Shown one piece after another: positions 11,192 through 22,400 of a DNA stretch of 64,000 bases. The stretch's first letter is position 1. Each line of letters begins with the position of its first letter. The stretch comes from Symsagittifera roscoffensis (Eukaryota; Xenacoelomorpha; Acoela; Convolutidae): contig NC_087071.1 in NCBI RefSeq assembly GCF_963678635.1, forward strand, positions 25,739,821 through 25,803,820. The letters are read 5' to 3'. The translations under genes and the position numbers were made by a program. Under the pieces are notes generated by a model. The model did no database searches. It saw only the letters and a program-made list of their open reading frames with translations, and was not told where the DNA came from.

Positions 11192-12536
11192 TATCCACTA
11201 TGATATTCACTTAGATATGAAATTAGACTACACAATTAGCCGAATTTTTCAGGAAATGTCACTCTCTGAATTAGAAACACTTCACCAACTATGCGAATTA
11301 GAACGAACACAAATCCTACAATCACTTGCACTAGCAGTATTAAAAATACCCTACGCAGGATATTTATTATCAGGAAATAGATCAAACTTTTTAGACTACG
11401 AAGGAAACATTTTATGGTTTTATACTTGTACCAAAAAAGTATCACCACTATATGTTTTTGAAGATAAACGATGCTATAAAAGAATCCCTATCTTTTACAA
11501 AAATAAAGTACATTTCGTTGACACACTTTCAAGACGAACATATTTCTGGGATACCGCAGTCCCATGTGGATCAGAAAATAGCCACAATGTAGTACAACTG
11601 AACCCTGATGAAGATAAATATTATCTTCTTACCCCATACCCCACATTAATGCAATCAATCAAAAAATTTTCACCCGAAAGCATTAGAGCTATTGCTCGAA
11701 ACCCAAATATCGATTTACAATCAATTGGAATACATTCAAAATCCGATATCCAACATCACATTAGAACACAACAATTCCAGGAATTATTAACAAAAATGGA
11801 CACTATACAAAGACAATCAATTGACCAAAACTTACGCAAACTTGCCGAAACAGCAGGATTTGCAGATATCTATACACAAGATTATAGCGGATATTTTAAA
11901 GACATTAAAGACTATATATATCTAAATGGTGAAAAATACAGACCACAAGATATTTCACCTATAAATATTTTTAGCTTTGTTACATTAAAAAATGAAATTC
12001 TCGATTTTCTAGGATGGCCCTATTACATCTTAGAAAAATTAACTATTTTATACGCAATGTTTAACTTTATAGGATTTCTTTTTTCACTTTTTAAAGGAAT
12101 CTATAATACATGTGCTATACACACACAAGTAAATAGACAAGCAAGTGTAGCACGCATACTATTTGCAGGATTTTTTGGAATTTTTTCATCATCAATCAAC
12201 AAAATTCTTTTAGACGCACAAATAAAAGAATATAACACAAAAATAGCGACAAGACAGAACACGTACGACGAAGAACATAATAATATAGAAGTAACGCCTA
12301 CAGCACCACAGTTGCCATCCCCACCACATAACCATCCATTATCTTTTGTCCCACGAAAGTTTCGAAATTTAGCAATAACAAATAATCCAAAGTTTAGACC
12401 CAACATATCGCAAAGTCCCATACAACATATAATGACACATCATTCACAAGATGAAAATACATATGAACAAATTATCGAACAACCCCATACAACCGCTTTT
12501 CAGTCCCAAAATAATAATTTTTTTAGCCCACGATGA
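11178..12536 (+). pseudogene. Env-like glycoprotein, C-terminal half with membrane anchor
   Basis: The frame is open from 11,178 (first ATG 11,217) to TGA 12,534-12,536. It continues the 10,343 ORF after one frameshift, for a total of about 730 residues. Ectodomain features include FYTCTKKVSPLYVFEDKRCY and TAVPCGSEN, then a probable helical stretch at about 11,760-11,870. Two hydrophobic segments follow, at about 12,005-12,115 (YILEKLTILYAMFNFIGFLF) and 12,150-12,200 (RILFAGFFGIFSSS). The tail after them is Pro/His-rich and probably cytoplasmic. Its stop codon overlaps the ATG of the next ORF (ATGA at 12,533-12,536). Expected role is surface or fusion glycoprotein of the particle. Confidence 0.65.
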
Positions 12537-14416
12537 GCCGACAACTTGTATCCCTGCACCGCTCAAATTCCCATCCAACCAATCTCGACACTCCAATTAC
12601 AATAATTCCACTTTTTGCTTTCCCGCCACCCGATTTCCCAACTAGTAATATAACATCAAGCATGAATTCAGACACTTATTCAGATATTTCAGTTTTATAC
12701 TCCATTTCACAACTCAATAACCCTAATATAGAAACCCCTGATGAATTTGCAGACTCCGAACCATCTCCATCCAATAATTTTCAAACCAATTCCTCAGTTT
12801 TTTCAAAGCCCCCTTTTAGACCAATCCCACCAAATAACCCACTCCCGTCAATTTCTAGTCCCTCTTATGCTTCACAAGTAACCCCAACCTACTCTTCATT
12901 TCATTCAGACCGATCATCCAATTCTCCAGATATTCCCCAAATCTCCCAAGAACTCGATAATTTTATCACCCTCCAACAACAACTATTGCACCCTTACACC
13001 CTCACTATAAATCAGATTTCTTCCACAATAGAATCCTCAAACCCACCTACCCCTACACCCTCTTCAGCTTATACTGCATCATTAGCACAATCATCCACAA
13101 CCACCGAATCATCAAATAGCACTAATAGAGCTTATCGCACTTTTAAGAGAAAATTCCTCAACCATCCATTCCCAACCAAACCAGGAACAGCCTGTGAATA
13201 TATTAATCATCCACATCACACCAACACGAAAGATTTCCTAGCAATCACCTTACCTTCATTTCCACAATATACTCTAAACACCCCTCATGACACTAACGAC
13301 ACACGTAGTTTTGTAGATGAACATGTTTTAATGCCTACACTTCATTGGACATCATATTATCAATTTACTAATCCCCTTTGCCTACCATTATCTAATGCTC
13401 ATAATGATATAGAAAGGAATCAAGATATGCTATATCGACTCACCACACCACTAACACATAGACAATTTACTTATATAGGATATAAAAAATCACTAAAAAC
13501 ATTCACTGCACCCCGAGCTAACGAATTTACACTAGAATACTACGATCATAATATCATCAGAAATAATCAAGACCAATTTTTAGATGACGACCGCTTCGCT
13601 AACCCACAACTAACAGAAAAAGTTTTCATCAAAACACCATATGTATTTACACTCAATATATTTGATCGCAAATTCGACCACGTCATTTCTGAAGCACTAA
13701 CCGACATGCAAGCTTACAAAAGTTTTAAAGAAAGATTTCAATTATTTTCACTAACCTTCAATTTCCTTGCACCACATGAACGCGATTTGCACTGCTCACA
13801 CGACATTATGTTACGCACTAAACAAACCCACACATATACATATTATCGCTTCATACAAAATCATTTTGATCTACACACTCCATCAAGACAACCACACCAC
13901 CGTTTTCAGTTTCTTAACTCAAAGTACACTTCGCCATTTTTTCTAAATTTCACATATTGCATCAAAGATACTAACCTCCACGGCTTCCTCCGCAATTATG
14001 ACCCAATAACACAAATTTATATATTTTGTCCCATCACGAAGACCTTTAATGCAGAAGAATCCAGACCCTTCCTTATCCCACATGAATTTATCCAACCTAT
14101 AGAAATCACTATATTAGAATTCATCCACAATACTAAATACAATCACAAAATATATAATCTCATTCAAAACACACCTTATGAGTTTGTAGTTGGCACCGAA
14201 GAACTAAAAACTATTAAAGCACTTCAATTGCTTTGGCCACTGCTTCAAACTAAAAACATCATTCGCATACTAGCAAAATTACTAACAAATTCAGATACGA
14301 TACATCTTCCCCCACGGTTTTTTCACCGACGACTAACAGGTAAGTATAATTTATACATATTCTCTACTAATAAATTTAAATTAATACTAACCATTCTTTA
14401 CTCATGTTTCATTTAG
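12533..14416 (+). CDS. Intact 627-codon ORF of unknown function, last ORF of the retroelement
   Basis: ATG 12,533 overlaps the env stop as ATGA, and the frame runs unbroken to TAG 14,414-14,416. Residues about 1-200 are Ser/Pro/Thr/Asn-rich and probably disordered (YSDIS, SSPSYASQ and similar). From about residue 205 (KRKFLNHPFPTKPGTACEYI) to the end the sequence is richer in Phe, Tyr, His and Leu and looks like a folded domain of about 420 residues. It has few cysteines, no signal peptide at the start and only a short hydrophobic end (LILTILYSCFI). I recognise no family. It is the longest undamaged frame in the element, and it shares the A/C-rich base bias of gag and pol, so it belongs to the element. 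It could be an accessory or second structural protein. Confidence 0.75.
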   Translation: MSRQLVSLHRSNSHPTNLDTPITIIPLFAFPPPDFPTSNITSSMNSDTYSDISVLYSISQLNNPNIETPDEFADSEPSPSNNFQTNSSVFSKPPFRPIPPNNPLPSISSPSYASQVTPTYSSFHSDRSSNSPDIPQISQELDNFITLQQQLLHPYTLTINQISSTIESSNPPTPTPSSAYTASLAQSSTTTESSNSTNRAYRTFKRKFLNHPFPTKPGTACEYINHPHHTNTKDFLAITLPSFPQYTLNTPHDTNDTRSFVDEHVLMPTLHWTSYYQFTNPLCLPLSNAHNDIERNQDMLYRLTTPLTHRQFTYIGYKKSLKTFTAPRANEFTLEYYDHNIIRNNQDQFLDDDRFANPQLTEKVFIKTPYVFTLNIFDRKFDHVISEALTDMQAYKSFKERFQLFSLTFNFLAPHERDLHCSHDIMLRTKQTHTYTYYRFIQNHFDLHTPSRQPHHRFQFLNSKYTSPFFLNFTYCIKDTNLHGFLRNYDPITQIYIFCPITKTFNAEESRPFLIPHEFIQPIEITILEFIHNTKYNHKIYNLIQNTPYEFVVGTEELKTIKALQLLWPLLQTKNIIRILAKLLTNSDTIHLPPRFFHRRLTGKYNLYIFSTNKFKLILTILYSCFI

Positions 14417-15164
14417 ATTTTAGTCTTCATCCCACGATCATCTGCAAAAAACAAAAAAAGAAAATTAAAAATAAACTTGTTAAAATTATTCTAAACTTCA
14501 TTAATATTTTCCACAAAATAAACTGATAAAACTTATAACAAATGTAGTAAATTAATTTATAAATTGTTTCCCCAAAAGCAGTAAATTTCATAAAAATGAA
14601 AATTTGTAATTTAATTTTCCCCCAAAACTAGCAGTAAAATTAAAATTCTATGTAGTAAATTGATAAAATGAAAATGCAGTACTAACCTTTTGATATTTTC
14701 ATTCACTCGCACAAGAATTCTATCCAAACTCGCACAGCTCGCCCACGAAGAATTGTTTAAATAATGAATTTTAGTTTCAAGTTTTCACACTCAACAACTC
14801 TAACACACGATAACAAGTTTCAAACTTTCCTTTAACCCGGTTGGAAAGGAATTATATACTAAACCAAACTAACCAACGCAGCTTACTAAACACCACAAAT
14901 CATAAAATAACAGCATGACTAAGAAAAGAAAACCAACGGTACCCAAACCGGATTAACCCAGTTTAAAACTGGATAATTTATTCTTTTGAAGACTATTAGA
15001 AAGTCTAAGAAAGAAATAATAAAACACAAAAAAGTCGAAAGACAAACCCATAACAAAAACAATTTGATTTTTGAAAAAAGGACACAACCAACGGAACATA
15101 AGAAAGACCACCATAAACCCAACATAAAACGTTATCACATAACAGGACCTCTCAAAGAAACTGC

Positions 15165-15275
15165 ACGAAATCATACTCCCACTCCTGGCCTAACCCACCA
15201 GAGAGGACGTCCTGAGCATGCTCTATAGCCGGCCTAACCCATCGCGCTACATCCACGCTTTGTGACCACACTTCT
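15165..15275 (-). repeat. Possible tRNA-like / SINE-like segment
   Basis: Read on the minus strand, TGTAGCGCGATGGGTTAGGC resembles a pol III A box. About 60-80 bases downstream GGGAGTATGATTTC weakly resembles a B box. The decamer GGCCTAACCC occurs twice on the plus strand (near 15,187 and 15,231). No cloverleaf could be drawn, so this is only a hint. Confidence 0.2.
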
Positions 15276-15757
15276 ATTTTTAGTAAGAGGTACTCAAGGG
15301 TGAGTAACTTTTCAAAATAACAGAACTAAATTAAAATGCTTTTGTGAAAACAACTAACTAAATTCATAATTAAAAAACCAAACTAATAAAAATTTTATAA
15401 AATGTAAATTATACTTTGCAGTATATAGATCAGCATAAAACAACAAAGACGAACATCCAAAGACAAAATGACCCCACTACACTCGAAAAAGAATGGCCAA
15501 CCACAACCAATATGCCGTCCACAATCACTACTCAAAGGATTTAGAGTACAACTTGACTTCGCAGAAAAGAACTTCATTGAACTAGACCAATGACCACCTC
15601 GATGTTCAAGTATACGTACAGATCCGAGTTACAAGGCATCCCCTCCACGCGCAATCTCCACGCCATTCCCAGACGAGGTCGAACACAAAAGAAGTTCTCT
15701 ACATAAAACAGAAAAACCCGTCATAGCAAAGCATTCTGAAATCAGATTGATTTCATT

Positions 15758-15803
15758 GGGAAACACCATCGTTGTCACAAGAAGACACAACGATTGATGT
15801 CCC
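15758..15803. other. Imperfect hairpin in the 3' noncoding tract
   Basis: The arm GGGAAACACCATCGTTGTCA pairs with ACACAACGATTGATGTCCC across a short loop. ATCGTTGT/ACAACGAT is a perfect 8-bp core. It may be a structured element of the retroelement RNA. Confidence 0.5.
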
Positions 15804-16054
15804 TAACTCCAGCGTCCTGGAACTTCTCTAGCAAGAGAAACCGGACAAGAGTACGATGTTCGCCAAATACCAACGTCCATCATCCATCCTTTGAATTGCA
15901 GAAAGATAATTCTAAAAAACTCTGTAAAACCCGGATGGGTGGAACCTGATCTAAACTATATTTTATGATTGGATAAATTAGATATTTTACCACTGTAAAG
16001 TATTTAATACTAACCAATCATGATCCATCTAACTAACAACCCACTTATTTGTAA

Positions 16055-16082
16055 GTGCTGAAATTACTTGTAATTTCAGCAC
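16055..16082. other. Perfect 12-bp hairpin with 4-base loop
   Basis: GTGCTGAAATTA, loop CTTG, TAATTTCAGCAC: an uninterrupted 12-bp stem. It lies about 60 bases before the AATAAA at 16,144, so it could be a structured piece of a retroelement R or U5 region. It is not followed by a T-run in the way of a bacterial terminator. Confidence 0.6.
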
Positions 16083-16430
16083 CAGAGAGATTTGAATTTA
16101 ACTTAGAAATTAGTTGCCTCTCCAAGAGAACTTCAGCAGCCGCAATAAACCAGTATACCCTAGATCTATTGAGCCTAGCAGAGACTAGTTAAACACCCTG
16201 AGACTAGAAAGTATAAGAGTAAGATTAGGATCGGTATTAGACTAAGAAGTTGCACGAATCTATCCGGCCGAAAATAAGATAGCGTGACGAGCAGACGGTG
16301 TACCCTATCCGAAATTACTCTATGAGTTAACCACCTCGGTCCTAACCAATAATACAACTTTCAACTGTGAAAACTTTATTATAAACTTTTTTCTCTAGAT
16401 CCCATGCAAGAAATTGTATGATAAACTTTT

Positions 16431-17597
16431 CAATTTTTGGTGATCGACCTGGAATTAACATGAACAGGAAATTATTAGTCTTTGAAGTTTTTAGAAGCCT
16501 CCACATAGTTCACTGAAGATTAATTGCTCGCAACAAAACATAATATTCAATCTGATAAAAAAAATGATTAAACGCAAATTTGGTTTTAAAAACTGACCCA
16601 GGACAGAACTTTCCCAAGTTAATTACGGTAAGTTAATCGTGTTTATATTTTTAAACTAATTAAGCTGCAGTAAAAGAGAAACTACTGATTACAATAGCGG
16701 GATGGAAAAAATTAGTCAAATTAATTTGAGGTGTTCTCAATGTTAGACGTTTTTTGTTGCATTAAAACGATATAAATAGGCTGAGAAAAAAGCGTTCCTA
16801 TATTTTATTTTGAATTGAAGCTATGGCTAATCAGAAAAAAATTAACAAAAAATTGATTGTGAATGTTCATTTGTAAGCCTTCATTCAAAAAGGCAATTAT
16901 TATCGTCTTCGATTTTTCTTGTATATCATAAAAAGGAAACATTTGTGTTTTGAGCTTGTATTACTGCTTGTCTACAGTGCTGATTAAAACTAACCGGCAA
17001 AACGATGAAAATTGAATTTTCAAGTGGTTTTCTTAAGCTGGGCTGACATTGGACAAAATATTATGAGATTAAAAAATGCTTAGATTTTTATGTAATTTAA
17101 AATTATGCAATTGAATAGCAAATTTCGGGCCCAAAATTTTAGGCAATTAAAACTTTTGTTGAGTCTTTTTTAGCTTTGTTTGTTTACTTTCAAGCTACCG
17201 GGTCAATTGCTGAGCACTAACACTTCGAACCAAATAAAGTTTAAACTGTTCTTACTTAAAAAGTTTACAAAAAGCTATTAAATTTGCTTTTGAAAACAGC
17301 TGACATTTCACTTTATTTATAAGTAAAAATAAGCATTTGAGTAAGAATATATTAGAAGTGACTAATTAGTAAAAGTACTCATTTTAGATATCAAACAATG
17401 TTTGCTAATAAGACTTTTAGAAGAATAAAAACATTTTTCAAAATGTGTTTGGCAATATAAAAGGCTCACTTTGATGAAATTACTCATCAGTTGACTGTTC
17501 AAAATTTTGAGCCTAATCAATATATAAAAAAATAGTCACACAAAATTCTAAGCAATCTTCGTTCAAATAATGTTATGTATTTTATCCACCTTAATGG
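16431..17597. other. AT-rich intergenic DNA, no feature seen
   Basis: No credible coding frame, repeat array or terminal repeat was seen. Homopolymer A and T runs are common. Confidence 0.5.
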
Positions 17598-18775
17598 AAA
17601 ACCAGGATAGTCGGTTATTGTGCAAGTCGGACAGAATGTTCCGAACAAAATCTTTAGAAATTTACAACAAAATTACAACAAAAGCAATTTGGACATTTTT
17701 AAAGAGAAATGAGTAGAAAAACAAAATAATTATTTAAAAAAAACAAAAAAAAATTAAATTTTTTCGCATCTTGAACATTTCAAAACTTTTTTAAATTTGC
17801 GAAATTTATGATCCCAAAATATTTTTTCTTGAGCAAAATTAAAATTAGCTACAAACAAGATATTTTAAACGGCTAGGCTTTTGCATAAATAAGCCTGCTT
17901 GCTCGCTTAATTTGCTCGAAATAAGACAAAAAACCAAAAACTTCAAACAAATTAATCTCGACATTGAGAAGATTTTAACAAATTTTTGTAATGTCGTTCG
18001 AATCACGAGTGAAGGACTTTAAATTGATTTCTCACCTAATCTATCTAGATTATTTGTGGTACCTGATTTTGCGTGGAAAACTAAAAAAAAGAAAAAACTA
18101 AAACACACCTGAATACAAAATTTCTCCCCATTTTTCAAATGGTGGGATTTAAAATTACTTCAAACATCCATTTTTGCTCGTTTCCTCTATTTGCTTATTT
18201 AACCTTGCCTTATTAGAACAGTTATCTGATTTAATTTACTACGGGTGTATTTTATTGTTCCGACCATTGAAAACCTTTTTTTGTTTTCTACGCAAAATCA
18301 GGTACCGCAAATACTCATTGGACTGGTTTGAGTGATAAATCATCGTAAAGCCCTTTCAGTCGTGATTCGAACCACATTAAAAAAGCCCCGAATTTTTTTC
18401 TATTGTCGAGAATAACCGGTTTTAAATTTTTGATTTTTGTCTAAACCCAAGCAAAGCGAACAGGCCTAAAACAACTGAAAGGCCTATGGTATGCAATTTT
18501 AATACCTTAAGACTTGACTTATAAGATATAAAACTAGTTTTGGGAGTTTCTTAGCTTCATTTTGGGAACCAAAATTTTTTTTTTGATAGTTTTTCAAGTA
18601 TTTTTCTACATTTGCCTATATTACTACAAGTTGCCTATGTTATTATGACTGATTAGTATGCCTAAACTATTTTTTCATCACACCAACTAGAAATTAGGCT
18701 AAATTAGAAAAAAATGGTCGGACCATGGTCGGAACATTTTGTGGTACTTGCACAGTAACCGGCTATCCCTGGTTT
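17598..18775. mobile_element. Foldback (MITE-like) element, about 1.18 kb, with long inverted arms
   Basis: The left end AAACCAGGATAGTCGGTTAT is the imperfect inverse of the right end (ATAGCC near CCCTGGTTT, 18,760-18,775). Both ends contain a TGCAAGT and a TGTTCCGA-type motif in mirrored order. Matching continues deep into the element: TCGAATCACGAGTGAA (about 17,999) mirrors TTCAGTCGTGATTCGA (about 18,356), and GGTACCTGATTTTGCGT (18,058) mirrors ACGCAAAATCAGGTACC (about 18,290). Arms are about 500 bases around a centre at about 18,185. There is no transposase frame inside. A clear target-site duplication was not found. Confidence 0.75.
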
Positions 18776-19339
18776 GTATGAAATTATATGACTAGCATTT
18801 TTCATTAACAATTGCAGAATATTCAACACTTTTAATAACCGTCTCTGAAACATTGCTATCATAAAACCACTCGAGTTACAATTAGCGGTTAAGAATTCAT
18901 CGGCTGTAATTTTTTTGCCTAACGTAAATTATGCTTGATTTTCAAATAGGCAGAGTGCTTTGTTTAGTATGAACTATGAATCAAAAACAAAACTCAAAAA
19001 ACTTTTTGCATCTTGTCTATGTTAATGAAAAAAGTATAGTTACTAAAGGTAATTTTTTTTGGAAACATTTGTTTGAGTACAGAAATGATTTTCAGAAAAA
19101 AATGTGATTTGTTAACAAAATTTTCGTTCTCCTGAAAATAGTCTGTAAATTGCATGACTGCCTTTTGTCAAAGACAATCCGTGTGCAATTTATCTGGCAA
19201 GCATTTTGAGTGCATGGAGATCAACCGGGGCGTTGGGTTTTCTGGATTTTAAGATTTAACTTTTAGCCCCTGAAAATTGTTTTTTTTTCGATTTCTGTTG
19301 AATCCTGCATTTTAGCTCAAAACGAAGCCAAGAAAGAGT
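18776..19339. other. AT-rich spacer before the 23-bp array
   Basis: No gene or repeat structure was recognised. Confidence 0.45.
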
Positions 19340-19439
19340 GTCTCTTAATTAAGCAGTAGCTTAATATTTGGTGACACAACCTTATGATATCTTTTGCCGA
19401 AACCTTTTGATACTTTTGACACAAACTTTCGATACCTTT

Positions 19440-22400
19440 CGACACAACTTTTTGATACCTTTTGACACAACTTTTTGATACCTTTCGACACAAAATTTTG
19501 ATATCTTTTGATACAACCTTTTGAAACAACCTTTTGATACCTTTTGACACAACCATTTGACACAACCTTTTGATAACTTTCGACACAACCTTTTAATACC
19601 TTTTGATATCTTTTGATACAACCTTTTGACACAACCTTTTGATACCTTTTGACACAACCTTTCAACACAACCTTTCGATAGCTTCTGAAACAACATTTTG
19701 ATTATTTTGACATAACCTTTTGCTACCTTTCGACACAACCTTTTGATATCTTTTGACGCAACCTTTTGATACCTTTCGACACAACCTTTTGATACCTTTT
19801 GACACAACATTTTGATATCTTTTGACAAAACCTTTTGATATCTTTCGACACAACTTTTTGATACTTTTGACACAACTTTTGATACCTTTTGAGACAACCT
19901 TTTGATACCTTTCGACACAACCTTTTGATACCTTTTCACACAACCTTTTGTTGCCTTTTGACACGAACTTTTGATACCTTTCGACACAACCTTTTGATAC
20001 CTTTTGACACAACCTTTTGATATCTTTCGACACAACCTTTTGATACATTTTGACACAATTTTTGATACCTTTTGAGACACCTTTTGATACTTTTTGACAC
20101 AATTTTTTGATACATTTTGACACAATCTTTTGGTTCCTTTTGACAAAAACTTTTGATACCTGTCGAAACAACCTTTTGATACCTTTTGACACAACCTTTT
20201 GATACCTTTTGACACAAACTTTTGATACCTTTTGACACAACCTTTTGATACTTTTCGACACAACTTTTTGATAGCTTTTGACACAACATTTTGAGACCTT
20301 TTGACACAACTTTTTGAAACTTTTCGACACGACCTTTTGATACCTTTTGACACAACTGTTTGATATCTTTTGATACAAACTTTTCACCTATTCTTTTGAT
20401 ACCTTTTGTTGCCTTTTGACACAAACTTTTGATACCTTTCGAAACAACCTTTTGATACCTTTTGACACAACCTTTTGATATCTTTCTACACAACCTTTTG
20501 ATACCTTTTGACACAACTTTTGATACTTTTTGAGACAACCTTTTGATAACTTTTGACACAATCTTTTGATGCCTTTTGACTCAAACGTTTGATATCTTTT
20601 GACACAACCTTTTGATATTTTTCGACACAACTTTTTGATACCTTTTGACACAACTTTTTGATACCTTTCGACACAAAATTTTGATATCTTTTGATACAAC
20701 CTTTTGAAACAACCTTTTGATACCTTTTGACACAACCATTTGACACAACCTTTTGATAACTTTCGACACAACCTTTTAATACCTTTTGATATCTTTTGAT
20801 ACAACCTTTTGACACAACCTTTTGATACCTTTTGACACAACCTTTCAACACAACCTTTCGATAGCTTCTGAAACAACATTTTGATTATTTTGACATAACC
20901 TTTTGCTACCTTTCGACACAACCTTTTGATATCTTTTGACGCAACCTTTTGATACCTTTCGACACAACCTTTTGATACCTTTTGACACAACATTTTGATA
21001 TCTTTTGACAAAACCTTTTGATATCTTTCGACACAACTTTTTGATACTTTTGACACAACTTTTGATACCTTTTGAGACAACCTTTTGATACCTTTCGACA
21101 CAACCTTTTGATACCTTTTCACACAACCTTTTGTTGCCTTTTGACACGAACTTTTGATACCTTTCGACACAACCTTTTGATACCTTTTGACACAACCTTT
21201 TGATATCTTTCGACACAACCTTTTGATACATTTTGACACAAACTTTTGATACCTTTTGACACAACCTTTTGATACTTTTCGACACAACTTTTTGATAGCT
21301 TTTGACACAACATTTTGAGACCTTTTGACACAACTTTTTGAAACTTTTCGACACGACCTTTTGATACCTTTTGACACAACTGTTTGATATCTTTTGATAC
21401 AAACTTTTCACCTATTCTTTTGATACCTTTTGTTGCCTTTTGACACAAACTTTTGATACCTTTCGAAACAACCTTTTGATACCTTTTGACACAACCTTTT
21501 GATATCTTTCTACACAACCTTTTGATACCTTTTGACACAACTTTTGATACTTTTTGAGACAACCTTTTGATAACTTTTGACACAATCTTTTGATGCCTTT
21601 TGACTCAAACGTTTGATATCTTTTGACACAACCTTTTGATATTTTTCGACACAACTTTTTGATACCTTTTGACACAACTTTTTGATACCTTTCGACACAA
21701 AATTTTGATATCTTTTGATACAACCTTTTGAAACAACCTTTTGATACCTTTTGACACAACCATTTGACACAACCTTTTGATAACTTTCGACACAACCTTT
21801 TAATACCTTTTGATATCTTTTGATACAACCTTTTGACACAACCTTTTGATACCTTTTGACACAACCTTTCAACACAACCTTTCGATAGCTTCTGAAACAA
21901 CATTTTGATTATTTTGACATAACCTTTTGCTACCTTTCGACACAACCTTTTGATATCTTTTGACGCAACCTTTTGATACCTTTCGACACAACCTTTTGAT
22001 ACCTTTTGACACAACATTTTGATATCTTTTGACAAAACCTTTTGATATCTTTCGACACAACTTTTTGATACTTTTGACACAACTTTTGATACCTTTTGAG
22101 ACAACCTTTTGATACCTTTCGACACAACCTTTTGATACCTTTTCACACAACCTTTTGTTGCCTTTTGACACGAACTTTTGATACCTTTCGACACAACCTT
22201 TTGATACCTTTTGACACAACCTTTTGATATCTTTCGACACAACCTTTTGATACATTTTGACACAAACTTTTGATACCTTTTGACACAACCTTTTGATACT
22301 TTTCGACACAACTTTTTGATAGCTTTTGACACAACATTTTGAGACCTTTTGACACAACTTTTTGAAACTTTTCGACACGACCTTTTGATACCTTTTGACA

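Larger units (their letters stand above)
1..16430 (+). mobile_element. Large Ty3/Gypsy-type LTR retroelement with env-like and extra ORFs (5' end outside window)
   Basis: Plus-strand order is Gag, protease, RT, RNase H, integrase, membrane/Pro-rich ORF, Env-like ORF, unknown ORF, then a noncoding 3' tract. RT before integrase, with a GPY-type integrase tail, is the Ty3/Gypsy order. An envelope-like gene after pol gives it a retrovirus-like plan. The plus strand from 34 to about 14,400 is strikingly A- and C-rich and G-poor, and this bias fades in the 3' tract, which helps mark the body of the element. The 5' LTR and primer-binding site lie left of the window, so the 3' LTR cannot be defined by comparison, and the right limit (about 16.4 kb) is approximate. 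Several frameshifts and in-frame stops show that this copy is defective. Coding length alone is over 14 kb, which is long for this class. Confidence 0.85.
14417..16430 (+). other. 3' noncoding tract of the retroelement, probably including the 3' LTR
   Basis: About 2 kb with no credible gene. It opens with a purine-rich stretch (about 14,444-14,474, runs of A with G) that could serve as polypurine tract, followed by short AT-rich repeats with a recurring GTAGTAAATT/GCAGTAAATT motif (14,544-14,690). The middle (15,160-16,350) is less AT-rich and contains two hairpins and an AATAAA at 16,144-16,149 that could be a polyadenylation signal. Without the 5' LTR the borders cannot be fixed. Past about 16.4 kb the sequence takes on the balanced AT-rich character of the flank. 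Confidence 0.45.

Noticed and set aside
15165..15275. A functional tRNA gene
   Set aside because: Only an A-box-like match is good. No cloverleaf or proper B box could be formed, so it is kept only as a weak tRNA-like hint.
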